DNA of 64,000 bases from Sphingobium algorifonticola (GCF_004005485.1 NZ_RZUL01000004.1:1-64000); one strand, 5' to 3'. Shown: positions 1 through 8,744, numbered from the stretch's first letter. The notes: generated by a model from the letters alone, not told the origin. Numbers and translations are program-made.

Positions 1-55
1 TTGGTTCCTTCGACTTGTTGAGGTCGAGGGAACCGTAATTATCTGGAGTGAAATC

Positions 56-130
56 ATGGGAAACCGAAGGAAACCTGCGCCTCCCGCCACCACGCTCGAC
101 ATAAACTGCGACTGCAAAGAATATGTGTAA
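56..130 (+). CDS. possible 24-residue small protein
   Basis: A short ORF with ATG at 56 and a good ribosome binding site (GGAG at 45-48, 7 nt spacing). It encodes a basic N-terminus (MGNRRKPAPP) and a C-terminal half with two Cys (CDC), ending in TAA inside the 24-bp palindrome at 126-149. I do not recognise it. It may be a real micro-protein, or the start of a longer gene whose remainder was lost at the palindrome, because the convergent gene at 145-2613 is also cut there. Its length gives little statistical support; the SD is the main evidence. Confidence 0.3.
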   Translation: MGNRRKPAPPATTLDINCDCKEYV

Positions 131-149
131 TGTTGAGCTCAACATTACA
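126..149. repeat. 24-bp perfect palindrome at the truncation point of two convergent ORFs
   Basis: The 12-bp arm TGTAATGTTGAG is followed immediately by its exact reverse complement, with no spacer. Because of the symmetry a TAA stop falls at the same place on each strand, and these stops end both the small ORF at 56-130 and the strawberry-notch ORF at 145-2613. The element is AT-richer than its surroundings and has no U-tract, so it is a poor intrinsic terminator. It could be a protein-binding site, a recombination scar or a meeting of two inverted repeat ends. Confidence 0.85.
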
Positions 150-2613
150 GGAATTCGCGGGGGGAGAGATCTATTTCGAGTGCTTCACGTTCCGCATCGG
201 AGAGATCAGAGAGGCGGCGGTTGAGCATGGCTTCGGCGGTCGAGACGAGTTGCACTACAACAGCGTTGCCGTCGGCAAGTGCCGTATCAATCGCAGGCAG
301 CAGACTCGGCAGCTTCATGGATAGAAGGAGCTGCGCGAAGAAGCGCTGCTTGGTGCCTTCAAACACCGAAAACGCAGCTGATTTGGCACCTGAATTGAGT
401 GTCTCGCCACTGTCAGTGTCGACGATCCGCGTTGCCTCGAGAGCTTCGCGCAGGTTGGCATGAATGATTGCCCAGGCGTCTGCATAGGCGTCATAAACCG
501 CTACTTGGTCGGGGGTCAGGCAATGCTCGAGAATCTCGTACTCAACTCCGGCGAATGAGAGCGCCCTCGCCGCATACAGCCCCAGTGACTTCAGATCGCG
601 CGCAACCAGTTCCATTGCAGCGATACCGCCATCGCGGATATCTGCGACGAAGGCTTCGCGATTGGCAAAAGCCGTCTCGGGACCCCACAGGCCAAGACGG
701 GTGGCATAGGCGAGATTATTGACGTCGGATGCCCCGGTCGCCGAAGCGTAGAGCACGCGGGCGCGCGGCAGCAGATTCTGGATGCGAACACCGGCAATGC
801 CCTGCTCCGATCCTTTGACATTGCCACGTGAGCCCTCCCCGCCTGCGGCGTTGGCCATCGCATGGGCTTCGTCAAAGACGATGAGCCCGTCAAAGTCCTC
901 CCCTGCCCATTCGAGAATCTGATCGAGCCGGGTCGCGTCGCTTCGACCCGAACGCAGTGTCGGATAAGTCACGAAGAGTATGCCCTCGCGCATCCCGATC
1001 GGGACACCGAGCTTCCATTGGCCAAGGGGCTGGACGTCGATGGGAAGGCCGCCGAGCGCGCTCCAGTCGCGGCGGGCATCTTCGAGCAAAGCTTCGTTTT
1101 TGGAAATCCAGATGTGGCGCCGTTCGCCCCTCACCCACCGGTCGAGGATGACGGAAGCGACCTGCCGTCCTTTCCCTGCACCAGTTCCGTCACCAAGAAA
1201 GTAGCCCATGCGGTAGGCGTGCCCCTCGGCGCTCGCCTTCAAGGCGCAGCCCTTGTCGTCGGGCTCAAACCGTCCCGGCAGATCGCGGGCATGCGCGCTT
1301 GCGGCATAGATCAGGGTCTCGGCCTGCGCAGCGGATAGGACGCCCCCAGCAATGAGGCTCGACGGAAGCTGAGGCACCACTTCGGGCACGGGTGCGGTGA
1401 TCGAACCCATCGCAACGGATTCGACTAGGGGGGTCGGATGCGGGACAGCATCTGCAATTGAGATCCGGCTCGGCCGGTAGGGCAAATAATGCCCAACCTG
1501 GCTTTCGATCGGCGCAGGTGCTTCGAGCGGAGTAAAATCAAGCGGCAGGATCGACGGCGCCGCATTGGTTGGATGGACCTTAAGTGGAACTGGTTTCGTC
1601 TTGTTCGCAACCAGCCGAAGCGGCAATGCTGGCTTGATGCCGATGCTGGGTCCCGCGGGCAGGCTTACCCGGTCAGGGAGCATATCGATCAGCAGATGAA
1701 GCTCGGCAAAGTTTGCCGGCTGGGCGATGATCGGGCTGGTACCATCCTCAGCCTTGTCGAGAATCAGGAGCCGGGTTGAGATTGAGGTGCCCTGCTTGAT
1801 GAAACCGCGCTCGATCGTCGCGTTGAGGTGAAACGAGAGGGGACCTGCGATCCCGGCGAGGAATTTCGGAAGCTCGAACCATTCGGGCATCACTGCGACC
1901 AGGCGGCCACCGGGCAGAAGGCGCTTCCAGGCAGAACGTAAGTGCCGGTCGCCAGTGCGGCTATCGTGGCCCCTCTCGATACCGTGTGAATATGGCGGGT
2001 TCATCAGCACCACGCTCGGACCCACGTCGGGCGTCAGAAGTTCGTCGATCAGTTCCCCGTCAAATCCCGTAACTGTCGCTTCCGGAAACACGACGCCCAG
2101 GCATTCACGGCGCAGCGGCGATATCTCGTTGAGAGCAAGACGCGCAGTTGCCTTTGCTGCCCATACGCCCAGCATTCCGGTCCCGGCCGACGGTTCGAGA
2201 ACCAGTTCAGCGGCAGAAATCGCGCATGCCTTTGCAGCCATCCAGGCCAGACGGGGCGGCGTCGCGAATTGTTGCCACTCGATCTGCTCGTCGCTCCGGT
2301 TGGACTGGGTCGGGACCAGACCTTCAAGGCGCGTGAAAGCCTCATCGGCAAAGCTGGATGACATTGCAGGTGAGAATTCAGTTGCCTGCGCCAGGAACAG
2401 CACCTGCGCCAATTCAAGTGCGGCATGGGCATCGCGTACGGACCAGCGTCCTTCGGCGTCGCTACCGCCGAAGTGATCGGCCATTGTTGCATTCACAGTG
2501 AGCCGTGAAATTGCTTGATCTGCAGCGAGCCGCGCGGCCAGCGCCCTCGCCGCTGCCAGCACTTGCGGCTCGGCGGGATCGGAGAATGCGAAAGCGTTAT
2601 TTGCGTGTGACAT
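145..2613 (-). CDS. strawberry-notch-like helicase/methyltransferase-fold protein, C-terminally truncated
   Basis: An 822-residue mobile-element protein of the strawberry notch family. The N-terminal part has a methyltransferase-like fold (PSAGTG near residue 141, NPPY at 205-208). The second part is a superfamily 2 ATPase with Walker A GDGTGAGKG (474-482) and a DEAH box (581-584). Relatives on sphingomonad integrative elements and plasmids are usually around 1,400 residues and go on into a C-terminal helicase domain. This one stops right after SPREFL at a TAA inside a 24-bp palindrome, so the second helicase domain is missing. The ATG at 2613 has a strong AGGAGG site about 6 nt upstream. It lies downstream of the primase-like gene, the usual pairing. 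Its exact role in element transfer or maintenance is unknown; loss of the C-terminus probably inactivates it. Confidence 0.75.
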   Translation of the reverse strand: MSHANNAFAFSDPAEPQVLAAARALAARLAADQAISRLTVNATMADHFGGSDAEGRWSVRDAHAALELAQVLFLAQATEFSPAMSSSFADEAFTRLEGLVPTQSNRSDEQIEWQQFATPPRLAWMAAKACAISAAELVLEPSAGTGMLGVWAAKATARLALNEISPLRRECLGVVFPEATVTGFDGELIDELLTPDVGPSVVLMNPPYSHGIERGHDSRTGDRHLRSAWKRLLPGGRLVAVMPEWFELPKFLAGIAGPLSFHLNATIERGFIKQGTSISTRLLILDKAEDGTSPIIAQPANFAELHLLIDMLPDRVSLPAGPSIGIKPALPLRLVANKTKPVPLKVHPTNAAPSILPLDFTPLEAPAPIESQVGHYLPYRPSRISIADAVPHPTPLVESVAMGSITAPVPEVVPQLPSSLIAGGVLSAAQAETLIYAASAHARDLPGRFEPDDKGCALKASAEGHAYRMGYFLGDGTGAGKGRQVASVILDRWVRGERRHIWISKNEALLEDARRDWSALGGLPIDVQPLGQWKLGVPIGMREGILFVTYPTLRSGRSDATRLDQILEWAGEDFDGLIVFDEAHAMANAAGGEGSRGNVKGSEQGIAGVRIQNLLPRARVLYASATGASDVNNLAYATRLGLWGPETAFANREAFVADIRDGGIAAMELVARDLKSLGLYAARALSFAGVEYEILEHCLTPDQVAVYDAYADAWAIIHANLREALEATRIVDTDSGETLNSGAKSAAFSVFEGTKQRFFAQLLLSMKLPSLLPAIDTALADGNAVVVQLVSTAEAMLNRRLSDLSDAEREALEIDLSPREFL

Positions 2614-2673
2614 GAGAGACCTCCTGAAGAGGCCCTGGGTTTGTCCGGGTGTCCGTTCGGATGGATCCGCCCT

Positions 2674-2693
2674 GGGGCCTCACAAGGCCCCAA
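2674..2693 (-). promoter_or_regulatory. hairpin in the leader between primase-like and strawberry-notch genes
   Basis: A perfect 8-bp stem (TGGGGCCT / AGGCCCCA) with a CACA loop sits between the stop of the Toprim gene (2717) and the start of the strawberry-notch gene (2613). There is no clear U-tract on the transcribed strand, so an attenuator, RNA-stability element or protein-binding leader fits better than a full terminator. Confidence 0.45.
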
Positions 2694-2716
2694 GCCCGCT
2701 TTCCTCTCACCGGCAT

Positions 2717-3625
2717 TCAGACCGTAGCTCGGACTGAGCGCATGAGCACATCATTCCAGTCGTCGCCGGTTAGCTCCGGGCGCCTGGTGACAATCAGCCG
2801 CCCTTCGCAAGCGTAAGCCTCGCGCGCGCGCTCCTCAGCAAGGTGCCCGCCCGCATCATTGTCGACAAAGAGATACAGCTGCCGCACCGATTCCGGGATG
2901 GTGGCCAGGCCGAAGCGTTCGTTTCCCAGCGTCGCCCAGCAGGGAACATTGAACATTTGCATCGCTGAGAGGGCCGTTTCGTTTCCTTCTGCGAGGCCAA
3001 GGCGCCCCCCATCCGGGTACGCAAAACGCACCGCGCCAGAACCGGGGCTACCTAATGCACGCCTGGGCTGATCGAAAGAAGCCAAGCTGGTTTTGTCGAG
3101 GTCAAGGAAGGAGCGGTGGAGCGCCAGAATTCCGGCATCATTGCGCACGGCCGCCACCATCGCGGGTAGAAACCGGACAGCACCCTTTGGCCCCAGCGGC
3201 ATATGCGGGTGGAAACGCAGCTCCGGCGAACCAATCTTGATGCCTCTGGACACGAGGTACTTCTCGGCGGGGCTGCCAGCGATGTTCGACGCCTCACGCC
3301 AAAGCCTCAGCGCATTGCGATTGGCGACTTCCTCGCGCGGTTCGGCCACGATCGGACCACTCGTGCCATCGAACAGATCCGCAATTCGTATTCCGAGCCC
3401 GGCCATGGCTTCTATCACCGCCTCGTTCGTGCAGCCGGCAAAGCAATGAACAAGAATTGCGCGCTTTCCGAGTGTGATGCTTAGCGAAGGAGTCCGATCG
3501 TCGTGGGCCGGGCAGCAGCACATTCCGCGCGAACGCGACCAGGCACCGCCCAGCTGCTCGACTATCTTGCGCGCGCGGTTTTCCAGTTGCAGACCTTGGA
3601 ATTGGGATGATCGGTGTTGGTGCAT
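2717..3625 (-). CDS. CHC2 zinc finger / Toprim primase-like protein of the integrated element
   Basis: 302 residues. The N-terminus has a primase-type zinc-ribbon pattern: Cys36-38, PAHDD with His41, then Cys61 and Cys65 (HCFAGC). The C-terminal half is a Toprim domain with the conserved Glu near 213 (LAEGNETAL) and the DxD pair in LFVDNDAGG (255 and 257). Such stand-alone primase/Toprim proteins are common on integrative elements and plasmids and are thought to act in element replication or transfer. No helicase domain is fused. The ATG at 3625 has GGAG 7 nt upstream. Its promoter lies in the divergent region that carries an SOS-box-like site at 3706-3720. Confidence 0.8.
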   Translation of the reverse strand: MHQHRSSQFQGLQLENRARKIVEQLGGAWSRSRGMCCCPAHDDRTPSLSITLGKRAILVHCFAGCTNEAVIEAMAGLGIRIADLFDGTSGPIVAEPREEVANRNALRLWREASNIAGSPAEKYLVSRGIKIGSPELRFHPHMPLGPKGAVRFLPAMVAAVRNDAGILALHRSFLDLDKTSLASFDQPRRALGSPGSGAVRFAYPDGGRLGLAEGNETALSAMQMFNVPCWATLGNERFGLATIPESVRQLYLFVDNDAGGHLAEERAREAYACEGRLIVTRRPELTGDDWNDVLMRSVRATV

Positions 3626-3705
3626 GGGGCATCTCCATCGTAACGTGCCTCCACCCGCGCAGCCTCCGCTCTGCGTCGCTGACGTTTCATTTTCCTACAT
3701 CAGAT

Positions 3706-3720
3706 GTTCTATATATGTTC
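3706..3720. promoter_or_regulatory. alphaproteobacterial SOS box (LexA site) pattern
   Basis: The sequence reads GTTC, a 7-nt AT-only spacer (TATATAT), then GTTC. This is an exact match to the GTTC-N7-GTTC LexA site known in alphaproteobacteria. It lies in the divergent promoter region between the primase-like gene (start 3625) and the transglycosylase (start 3752), with its AT-rich centre where a -10 box could be. It suggests the element's genes respond to DNA damage. Not proven, as the 8 defined bases can occur by chance. Confidence 0.5.
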
Positions 3721-3751
3721 TTTCCCGATTCGACCACCAAAGGATTCGGGA

Positions 3752-4411
3752 ATGAGACTGAAATGGGCAGTAGTTGCAGGGGCAACGACAGGACTTGGGT
3801 CCGTCCTCCCCGCTCACGCGCAGGAGATGGAGCCCCCTCAGATGACCGTTGCCTCGGAGTTGACGACCGACGGCTTCCGCGTTGTAGAAGGGACTGATGG
3901 CTTCCTTCTCGTCGAACACGGCATTTGGAGAAAGCCTCCAACGGTCTCGTCCGAGCCGCCGGCTGCCGATACGGGTCGAACCTATCTGCCCTATCGATAT
4001 CCAAAGCCCCAAGGCAGCGCGCCATCGGGTTTCCGTCGGGCAAGCTACCTTCCTCATGTTTACGCTGCTGAGGCTCAATACTCGCTACCAAGCGGCCTTC
4101 TCGACGCTCTTGTATGGACGGAATCACGATATAATCCGATGGCCATCAGCAAGGCCGGGGCCGCAGGTTTGGGGCAATTGATGCCAGGGACAGCGCGGGA
4201 CCTTGGCGTTTCAAATCGCTTCGATCCCAAGGCGAACATCTTGGGTGCGGCCCGATACCTACGCCAGATGCTGGACAAGTTCGGGGTAGTTCATCTGGCC
4301 CTCGCTGCCTACAACGCAGGTCCAGGTGCCGTCGAGCGCGCAGGCGGTATTCCTCGCAATGGCGAGACGCCGGCCTATGTGCGCGAAGTGCTGCGCCATT
4401 GGCGTTTTTGA
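3752..4411 (+). CDS. periplasmic lytic transglycosylase (SLT domain), VirB1-like
   Basis: 219 residues from the ATG at 3752, chosen because it begins a typical signal peptide ([10 protein letters not shown] to AHAQ, cleavage near residue 24). The SLT domain occupies about residues 100-219: catalytic Glu124 in WTESRYNP, then [10 protein letters not shown], and the AYNAGPGAV motif near 186. Members cleave the peptidoglycan glycan strand to open the wall for secretion or conjugation machinery. In an integrative element it is likely the VirB1-type muramidase of a transfer system whose other genes lie off the left edge. A short unknown gene follows 12 nt later. Confidence 0.85.
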   Translation: MRLKWAVVAGATTGLGSVLPAHAQEMEPPQMTVASELTTDGFRVVEGTDGFLLVEHGIWRKPPTVSSEPPAADTGRTYLPYRYPKPQGSAPSGFRRASYLPHVYAAEAQYSLPSGLLDALVWTESRYNPMAISKAGAAGLGQLMPGTARDLGVSNRFDPKANILGAARYLRQMLDKFGVVHLALAAYNAGPGAVERAGGIPRNGETPAYVREVLRHWRF

Positions 4412-4423
4412 ACGGGGGGTGTT

Positions 4424-4621
4424 GTGAGCGCGGGTCGAATACGCGTCTCGGGAATTTTAAGCCGCGGTAGACGCGGGATGTTCCTGACCACGACAGACGA
4501 AGTCGTCTGGATCATCGAGAGCGAAGAACCCGAATGCGAATTCGTCGGATCAGCGGTGATTGTCGAGGGGGTTGTCGCAGGTCGAGATCGTTTGCGCGCA
4601 GACTGGATTGGACCGGTCTGA
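4424..4621 (+). CDS. small hypothetical protein, DUF5818-like
   Basis: 65 residues starting with GTG at 4424, preceded by a G-rich SD (GGGGGG) and following the transglycosylase by 12 nt, so probably cotranscribed. The sequence has a basic beginning (RIRVSGILSRGRRGMF) and then short hydrophobic strands, consistent with a small beta-barrel. It resembles the small DUF5818-type proteins found on alphaproteobacterial mobile elements, but I base that only on overall look. Function unknown. Confidence 0.6.
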   Translation: MSAGRIRVSGILSRGRRGMFLTTTDEVVWIIESEEPECEFVGSAVIVEGVVAGRDRLRADWIGPV

Positions 4622-4636
4622 TCGATGCCATAGTTA

Positions 4637-5890
4637 TCAGGCTGCGCGCTTCCCTGCCTTCTTGATGTCGATCACCTTCCCGCCGCTCAGATAGTCAGCC
4701 CAGTCCTGCATCATCCGGCGCCGGGGAGCCAGATATTCAGCGGCATTGTAAGCTCCACGCACGTCGTTTTTCTCCGAATGCGCGAGCTGTAGTTCGACCC
4801 AATCCTCATGGTATTTCCTGATCCACATGGGCGGCTTGCCGAACTCGACCAACTGCTCATTGGCCCAGGTGCTCGCCAAGCCCCGGAAGCCGTGTACGGT
4901 TTGGCGACTGTGGTATCCGAGGCGATAGAGCGCGTAGATCATTGTGTTCTCTGAAAGCGGCTTGTTCGGGCCGTTACCCGGGAAGAGAAACTCGCCAGGC
5001 GCTGCTGCTATCATAGATTTCGCGATGTGCGTTGCGTGCTGCGAGAGGGGAACCAAATGCTCTCGTCCCATCTTCATTCGCTCGGCCGGTATGCGCCAGA
5101 CAGGTGATTTGCCGCCGAGGTCTTCGAACTCGGATTTGGCGGCGAAGCGGAGCTCCTTCGTTCGAACCCAAGTCAGGAGCGCAAAGAGAACTGCGTCACG
5201 GGTGATTGAGGACCGTCGTTCGCCATCTTCCTGGTAGGCATGCAGCTTCTCGATGAATGCGGGCAATTCGCTGAGCGGCAGCCGGCTCATATGCTTCACT
5301 CGTGGTCGCGGCTTTAGCGCCCCACGCAGATGTGTCGTCGGATCATTCGAGGCCAGGCCACACGCGATTGCGAACTGGAAGACTTGCCCAACCCCTTGCT
5401 TCGCACGCCGGCTGATATCGAGCGCGCCTCTTGCTTCGATTTTGCGTATCATTGCCAGGACGTCGGGCGCCGTGATTTCATGCACGAGTTTCTCGCCGAT
5501 GGCTGGAAACACGTCCCTTTCCATGCGCGACCAGACGCGTTCGGCGTGCGCGGCATTCAACGCGCTCTTTCGATTTTCATGCCAGCGCTTTGCGACATCA
5601 AAGAAAGTGGCACCCTCCTGCGAGATCACTTCCCCCTTGGATTTCGTTGGATCCTTGCCCTCGGCTAGCAACGCCTTTGCGGCTGTGCGCTTGGCACGCG
5701 CGGCAGCTATCCCGAGATCTGGGTAAGCGCCGAACGAGAGCAACTTCTCCTTGCCCGCGAAGCGGTACTTCATCCGCCATAACTTTGACCCGTTCGGCTG
5801 TACGAACAGGAATAAGCCCTCCCCGTCGGCCATCTTGTAGGCGCGCTCGCGTGGCTTGGAATTTCGGGCCTGAATCTCCGTGAGAGGCAT
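4637..5890 (-). CDS. tyrosine-type site-specific integrase (DUF4102 / phage P4 family)
   Basis: 417 residues from the ATG at 5890 (MPLTEIQARN), which matches how this family normally begins; the reading frame stays open upstream but that part looks non-coding. The N-terminal arm-binding DUF4102-type domain (LSFGAYPDLGIAAARAKR) is followed by a SAM-like core-binding domain and the catalytic domain. The catalytic residues are Arg243 (RTKEL), His333 and Arg336 (HGFRG), His371 and the nucleophile Tyr381 (RGAYN). The gene starts 178 bp from the 3' end of tRNA-Met, the expected target of this family. It should integrate and excise the element occupying the left side of the window. Confidence 0.92.
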   Translation of the reverse strand: MPLTEIQARNSKPRERAYKMADGEGLFLFVQPNGSKLWRMKYRFAGKEKLLSFGAYPDLGIAAARAKRTAAKALLAEGKDPTKSKGEVISQEGATFFDVAKRWHENRKSALNAAHAERVWSRMERDVFPAIGEKLVHEITAPDVLAMIRKIEARGALDISRRAKQGVGQVFQFAIACGLASNDPTTHLRGALKPRPRVKHMSRLPLSELPAFIEKLHAYQEDGERRSSITRDAVLFALLTWVRTKELRFAAKSEFEDLGGKSPVWRIPAERMKMGREHLVPLSQHATHIAKSMIAAAPGEFLFPGNGPNKPLSENTMIYALYRLGYHSRQTVHGFRGLASTWANEQLVEFGKPPMWIRKYHEDWVELQLAHSEKNDVRGAYNAAEYLAPRRRMMQDWADYLSGGKVIDIKKAGKRAA

Positions 5891-6068
5891 TGGGGGTATC
5901 GCTCCTTTCCGATACTCCGCGAAAATACCCCCAAAATACCCCCACACCAAATCTGGCTGCATGTGGAAGACCATGGGCGCATGCGGACGCGAATCACCCG
6001 CAACCCTCTGCTTTTCTTTCGATTTTTGGAAAAATGCGGAAGCTAGTGGAAGCTTCCGGATCAAGGAA

Positions 6069-6145
6069 TGGTAGCGGAGGAGGGACTTGAACCCCCGACA
6101 CGCGGATTATGATTCCGCTGCTCTAACCAGCTGAGCTACTCCGCC
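6069..6145 (-). tRNA. tRNA-Met (CAT), elongator type
   Basis: 77 nt including an encoded CCA. Acceptor GGCGGAG pairs with CTCCGCT (one G-U), and the anticodon stem GCGGA/TCCGC closes the loop ATCATAA with anticodon CAT. The body resembles alphaproteobacterial elongator tRNA-Met rather than the initiator or the Ile2 type found at 8775. Its 3' end is the integration target of the element to its left. Confidence 0.85.
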
Positions 6146-6381
6146 CCGGTGCCGGCTGAATGCGTCACATCAGCACGGATAACAGGCCATCCAGGCGCAA
6201 GCGCCAAGGATGAGGCGGCGCTATACGCAGCCTTGCCGTGGTGGTCAACAGCGCGTTGGGATGCCGCCCTGCCCTTTTGCGATGCACGGCGAATATCGGT
6301 CGGCTTCCATCTCCCCCTTGTCATCGCGGGGCGGGCGGGCCAAGGACGGCAGCAAATCAAGGGCAACGGACGGGATGACCG

Positions 6382-7611
6382 ATGAGCTATTATGATGTGC
6401 TGATCGCGGGCGCCGGGCACGCCGGTGCGCAGGCCGCGATACAGTTGCGCCAGATGAACTTTGCCGGAACGGTCGGCATGCTGGGCGACGAGGCCGAGCC
6501 GCCCTATGAGCGTCCGCCCTTGTCGAAGGAATATCTGGCGGGCGACAAGCCCTTCGAACGCATCCTCATTCGCCCGCACGGTTTCTGGGCAGAACGATCC
6601 ATCGATCTGATGCTCAACAGTCGCGTCAAGAAAGTCGAGCCGGAGGCACGTCTCGTAACCCTCGGCGACGAGAGCGAAATCGGTTACGGCAAGTTGATCT
6701 GGGCGACCGGCGGAACGCCGCGGCTACTCTCCTGCCCCGGCGGCGATGCCAGTGGCATCCACTATGTCCGCCGACGCGAGGATGTGGACGGAATCATGGC
6801 GCGCCTGCCCGATGTCGATCACGTCGTGGTGATCGGCGGCGGCTATATCGGCCTGGAGGCGGCCGCCGTGCTGACCAAGCTGGGCAAGCGCGTGACCTTG
6901 CTCGAAGCCCTCGACAGGGTGCTCGCGCGCGTCGCGGGCGAAGATCTCTCACGGTTCTACGAGGGCGAGCATCGCGCCCATGGCGTCGACCTGCGCACCA
7001 GCACCATGGTCGAGAGCATTGCCTGCACCGATGGCCGGGCAACCGGCGTCAACCTGCAGGACGGAACGCAAATCGGCGCCGACATGGTGATCGTAGGGAT
7101 TGGCATCGTGCCGGAAACCGGGCCGCTGATCGCCGCCGGGGCGAGCGGCGGCAACGGTGTCGATGTCGATGCCTTCTGTCGTACCAGCCTGCCGGACATC
7201 TATGCCGTGGGCGATTGCGCAGCGCATGCCAACAGCTTCGCGGGCGGCGCGCAGATCCGGCTCGAATCGGTCCAGAATGCGAACGATCAGGCCAAAGTCG
7301 CGGTGCAGCATATCTTGGGACAGGAAAGCCCCTATGCTGCGGTCCCATGGTTCTGGTCCAACCAATATGATCTGAAGCTTCAGACCGTTGGCCTGTCATC
7401 AGGCTATGACGCCAGCATCCTGCGCGGCGATCCTGCGACGCGCAGCTTTTCCGTGCTCTATCTGAAAAGCGGCAAGCTGATTGCGCTCGATTGCGTCAAC
7501 ATGGTGAAGGATTATGTGCAGGGCCGCGCGCATATATTGTCCGGCGCACTGCTCGATCAGGGGCAACTGGCCGATGCGACCGTTCCGCTCAAGGAAGTCG
7601 GCCTTGCCTGA
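6382..7611 (+). CDS. FAD-dependent ferredoxin/rubredoxin reductase
   Basis: 409 residues of the ferredoxin-NAD(P)H reductase family that serves P450s and ring oxygenases. It has the FAD-binding GAGHAG motif at residues 10-15, the signature [14 protein letters not shown], a second NAD-binding [10 protein letters not shown] motif near 150, and the late FAD motif YAVGDCAAH. It passes electrons from NADH to a [2Fe-2S] ferredoxin. No ferredoxin of that kind and no P450 lies next to it, so the partner must be elsewhere. The start at 6382 (MSYYDVLI) sits after GACGGGA. It converges on the RNA ligase-like gene. Confidence 0.88.
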   Translation: MSYYDVLIAGAGHAGAQAAIQLRQMNFAGTVGMLGDEAEPPYERPPLSKEYLAGDKPFERILIRPHGFWAERSIDLMLNSRVKKVEPEARLVTLGDESEIGYGKLIWATGGTPRLLSCPGGDASGIHYVRRREDVDGIMARLPDVDHVVVIGGGYIGLEAAAVLTKLGKRVTLLEALDRVLARVAGEDLSRFYEGEHRAHGVDLRTSTMVESIACTDGRATGVNLQDGTQIGADMVIVGIGIVPETGPLIAAGASGGNGVDVDAFCRTSLPDIYAVGDCAAHANSFAGGAQIRLESVQNANDQAKVAVQHILGQESPYAAVPWFWSNQYDLKLQTVGLSSGYDASILRGDPATRSFSVLYLKSGKLIALDCVNMVKDYVQGRAHILSGALLDQGQLADATVPLKEVGLA

Positions 7612-7616
7612 CTGCT

Positions 7617-8123
7617 TCAGCCGCGAAAGCGGTAGCGAACGATAGCTTCCCACGGACCGCCGCGATACCACCATGCCGCAAGCCCGACGATCGCGAACGG
7701 CCGGGGGACGAAGGTAGCGCGCAATGTGTCAAAAAGTGCCCGCGACGCCTGCGGCGTCACCTTGTTCTGGATCGTGACGTGCAGGCGCGGCCGGGCGGCA
7801 TCCTGCGGTGTCAGCATGCCATGAAATGCATCGGCAATGTCCTGCCGCATTGCCATGAGGTCGGCACTGTCTATCCGAAAGGCGACGCCCCGCCCCAGAT
7901 GCAGCACATCGGCGAGCATCGCCCGCGGTGGCGGCTCTTCGGCGCACAGCCGCGCCAGCTGGGCGCATATCTCCAGCTCTGCAGACGGCGGCAAATGGTG
8001 GAACAAGGTGACATGCGCCGACAGCATATTGCGCTCCGGCGGGAAATGCTCCCGACGCAGATTGTCCGCCCAGGCGAAATCGGCGTCCCCCATGGTTGCC
8101 GTCACGATGATGGGGTCCGTCAT
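7617..8123 (-). CDS. 2'-5' RNA ligase family protein (2H phosphoesterase)
   Basis: 168 residues with the two HxT motifs that define the 2H phosphoesterase superfamily: AHVTLFHH near residue 36 and LHVTIQNK near 116. Family members act on 2',3'-cyclic phosphates or 2'-5' RNA links; the natural substrate in bacteria is usually unknown. Stands alone, with its promoter region shared with the divergent membrane protein at 8191. Confidence 0.85.
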   Translation of the reverse strand: MTDPIIVTATMGDADFAWADNLRREHFPPERNMLSAHVTLFHHLPPSAELEICAQLARLCAEEPPPRAMLADVLHLGRGVAFRIDSADLMAMRQDIADAFHGMLTPQDAARPRLHVTIQNKVTPQASRALFDTLRATFVPRPFAIVGLAAWWYRGGPWEAIVRYRFRG

Positions 8124-8190
8124 CGATATGTCTTTCGCTGCTGTAGGAGGCTATGTCGATAGCCGTAGATATGGGGAGGGAGCCAAGGCG

Positions 8191-8604
8191 ATGCAAAAGA
8201 GTTTTTACGTGCTGGCCGTGCTGGCACTGCTGTGGAACATCATGGGAGATGCCGCCTATCTTATGCAGGTGACGATGGATCTTGACGCGTTGGCGCGGAC
8301 CGATCCGTATCAGGCGCGCCTGTTCGCGGAAATGCCGGTCTGGGTATGGAGCGCCTATGCCGTGGCGGTGTGGGTCGGCACATGTGCCGCAGTCTGCCTG
8401 CTCCTGCGCCGCGCAATCGCTGTGTTCCTCTATGCCGTGTCGCTGGCGGCCGTGCTGATACAGTTCGGCTACAGCTTCGGCGCGACCGATCTTCTGGCGG
8501 TGAAGGGTGTATCGGCGGCGATCTTTCCGGCCGTCATCATCCTGCTAACCGCGGCACAAATGGCTTACGCCCAGCACCTCAAGAAACGCAGCTGGCTGAA
8601 ATGA
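8191..8604 (+). CDS. small four-helix membrane protein
   Basis: 137 residues from the ATG at 8191 (MQKSFYVLAV), chosen because the upstream part of the open frame is not membrane-like and a purine-rich stretch (GGGAGGGAG) precedes. Four hydrophobic segments are visible (about 5-25, 48-68, 73-95 and 103-123) with a basic C-terminus. The pattern LLWNIMGDAAYL resembles a widespread family of unknown function in Proteobacteria and Bacteroidetes, sometimes loosely labelled as a sugar transporter. No function can be assigned. Confidence 0.7.
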   Translation: MQKSFYVLAVLALLWNIMGDAAYLMQVTMDLDALARTDPYQARLFAEMPVWVWSAYAVAVWVGTCAAVCLLLRRAIAVFLYAVSLAAVLIQFGYSFGATDLLAVKGVSAAIFPAVIILLTAAQMAYAQHLKKRSWLK

Positions 8605-8666
8605 GGCATGGACTTCGGCACGTAAACCAAGTGTAACCCGCGCCGCCGCTGATAAGCCATTGATTT

Positions 8667-8744
<78 letters not shown>

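Larger units (their letters stand above)
1..6069. mobile_element. integrase end of an integrative element inserted at tRNA-Met
   Basis: The region left of the tRNA-Met 3' end holds an integrase next to the tRNA, a transglycosylase, a primase-like protein and a strawberry-notch protein: a set typical of sphingomonad integrative and conjugative elements or islands. The right boundary is put at the tRNA end (6069). The left boundary, and the second copy of the attachment core, are outside the window. The truncated strawberry-notch gene hints that this element is decaying or rearranged. Confidence 0.7.

Noticed and set aside
126..149. Palindrome as an intrinsic terminator
   Set aside because: The stem is AT-rich with no loop and no U-tract on either side.
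5891..6064. Extended N-terminus of the integrase
   Set aside because: Family members begin at the MPLTE-like position (5890); the extra 58 residues lie in the attachment-site region.
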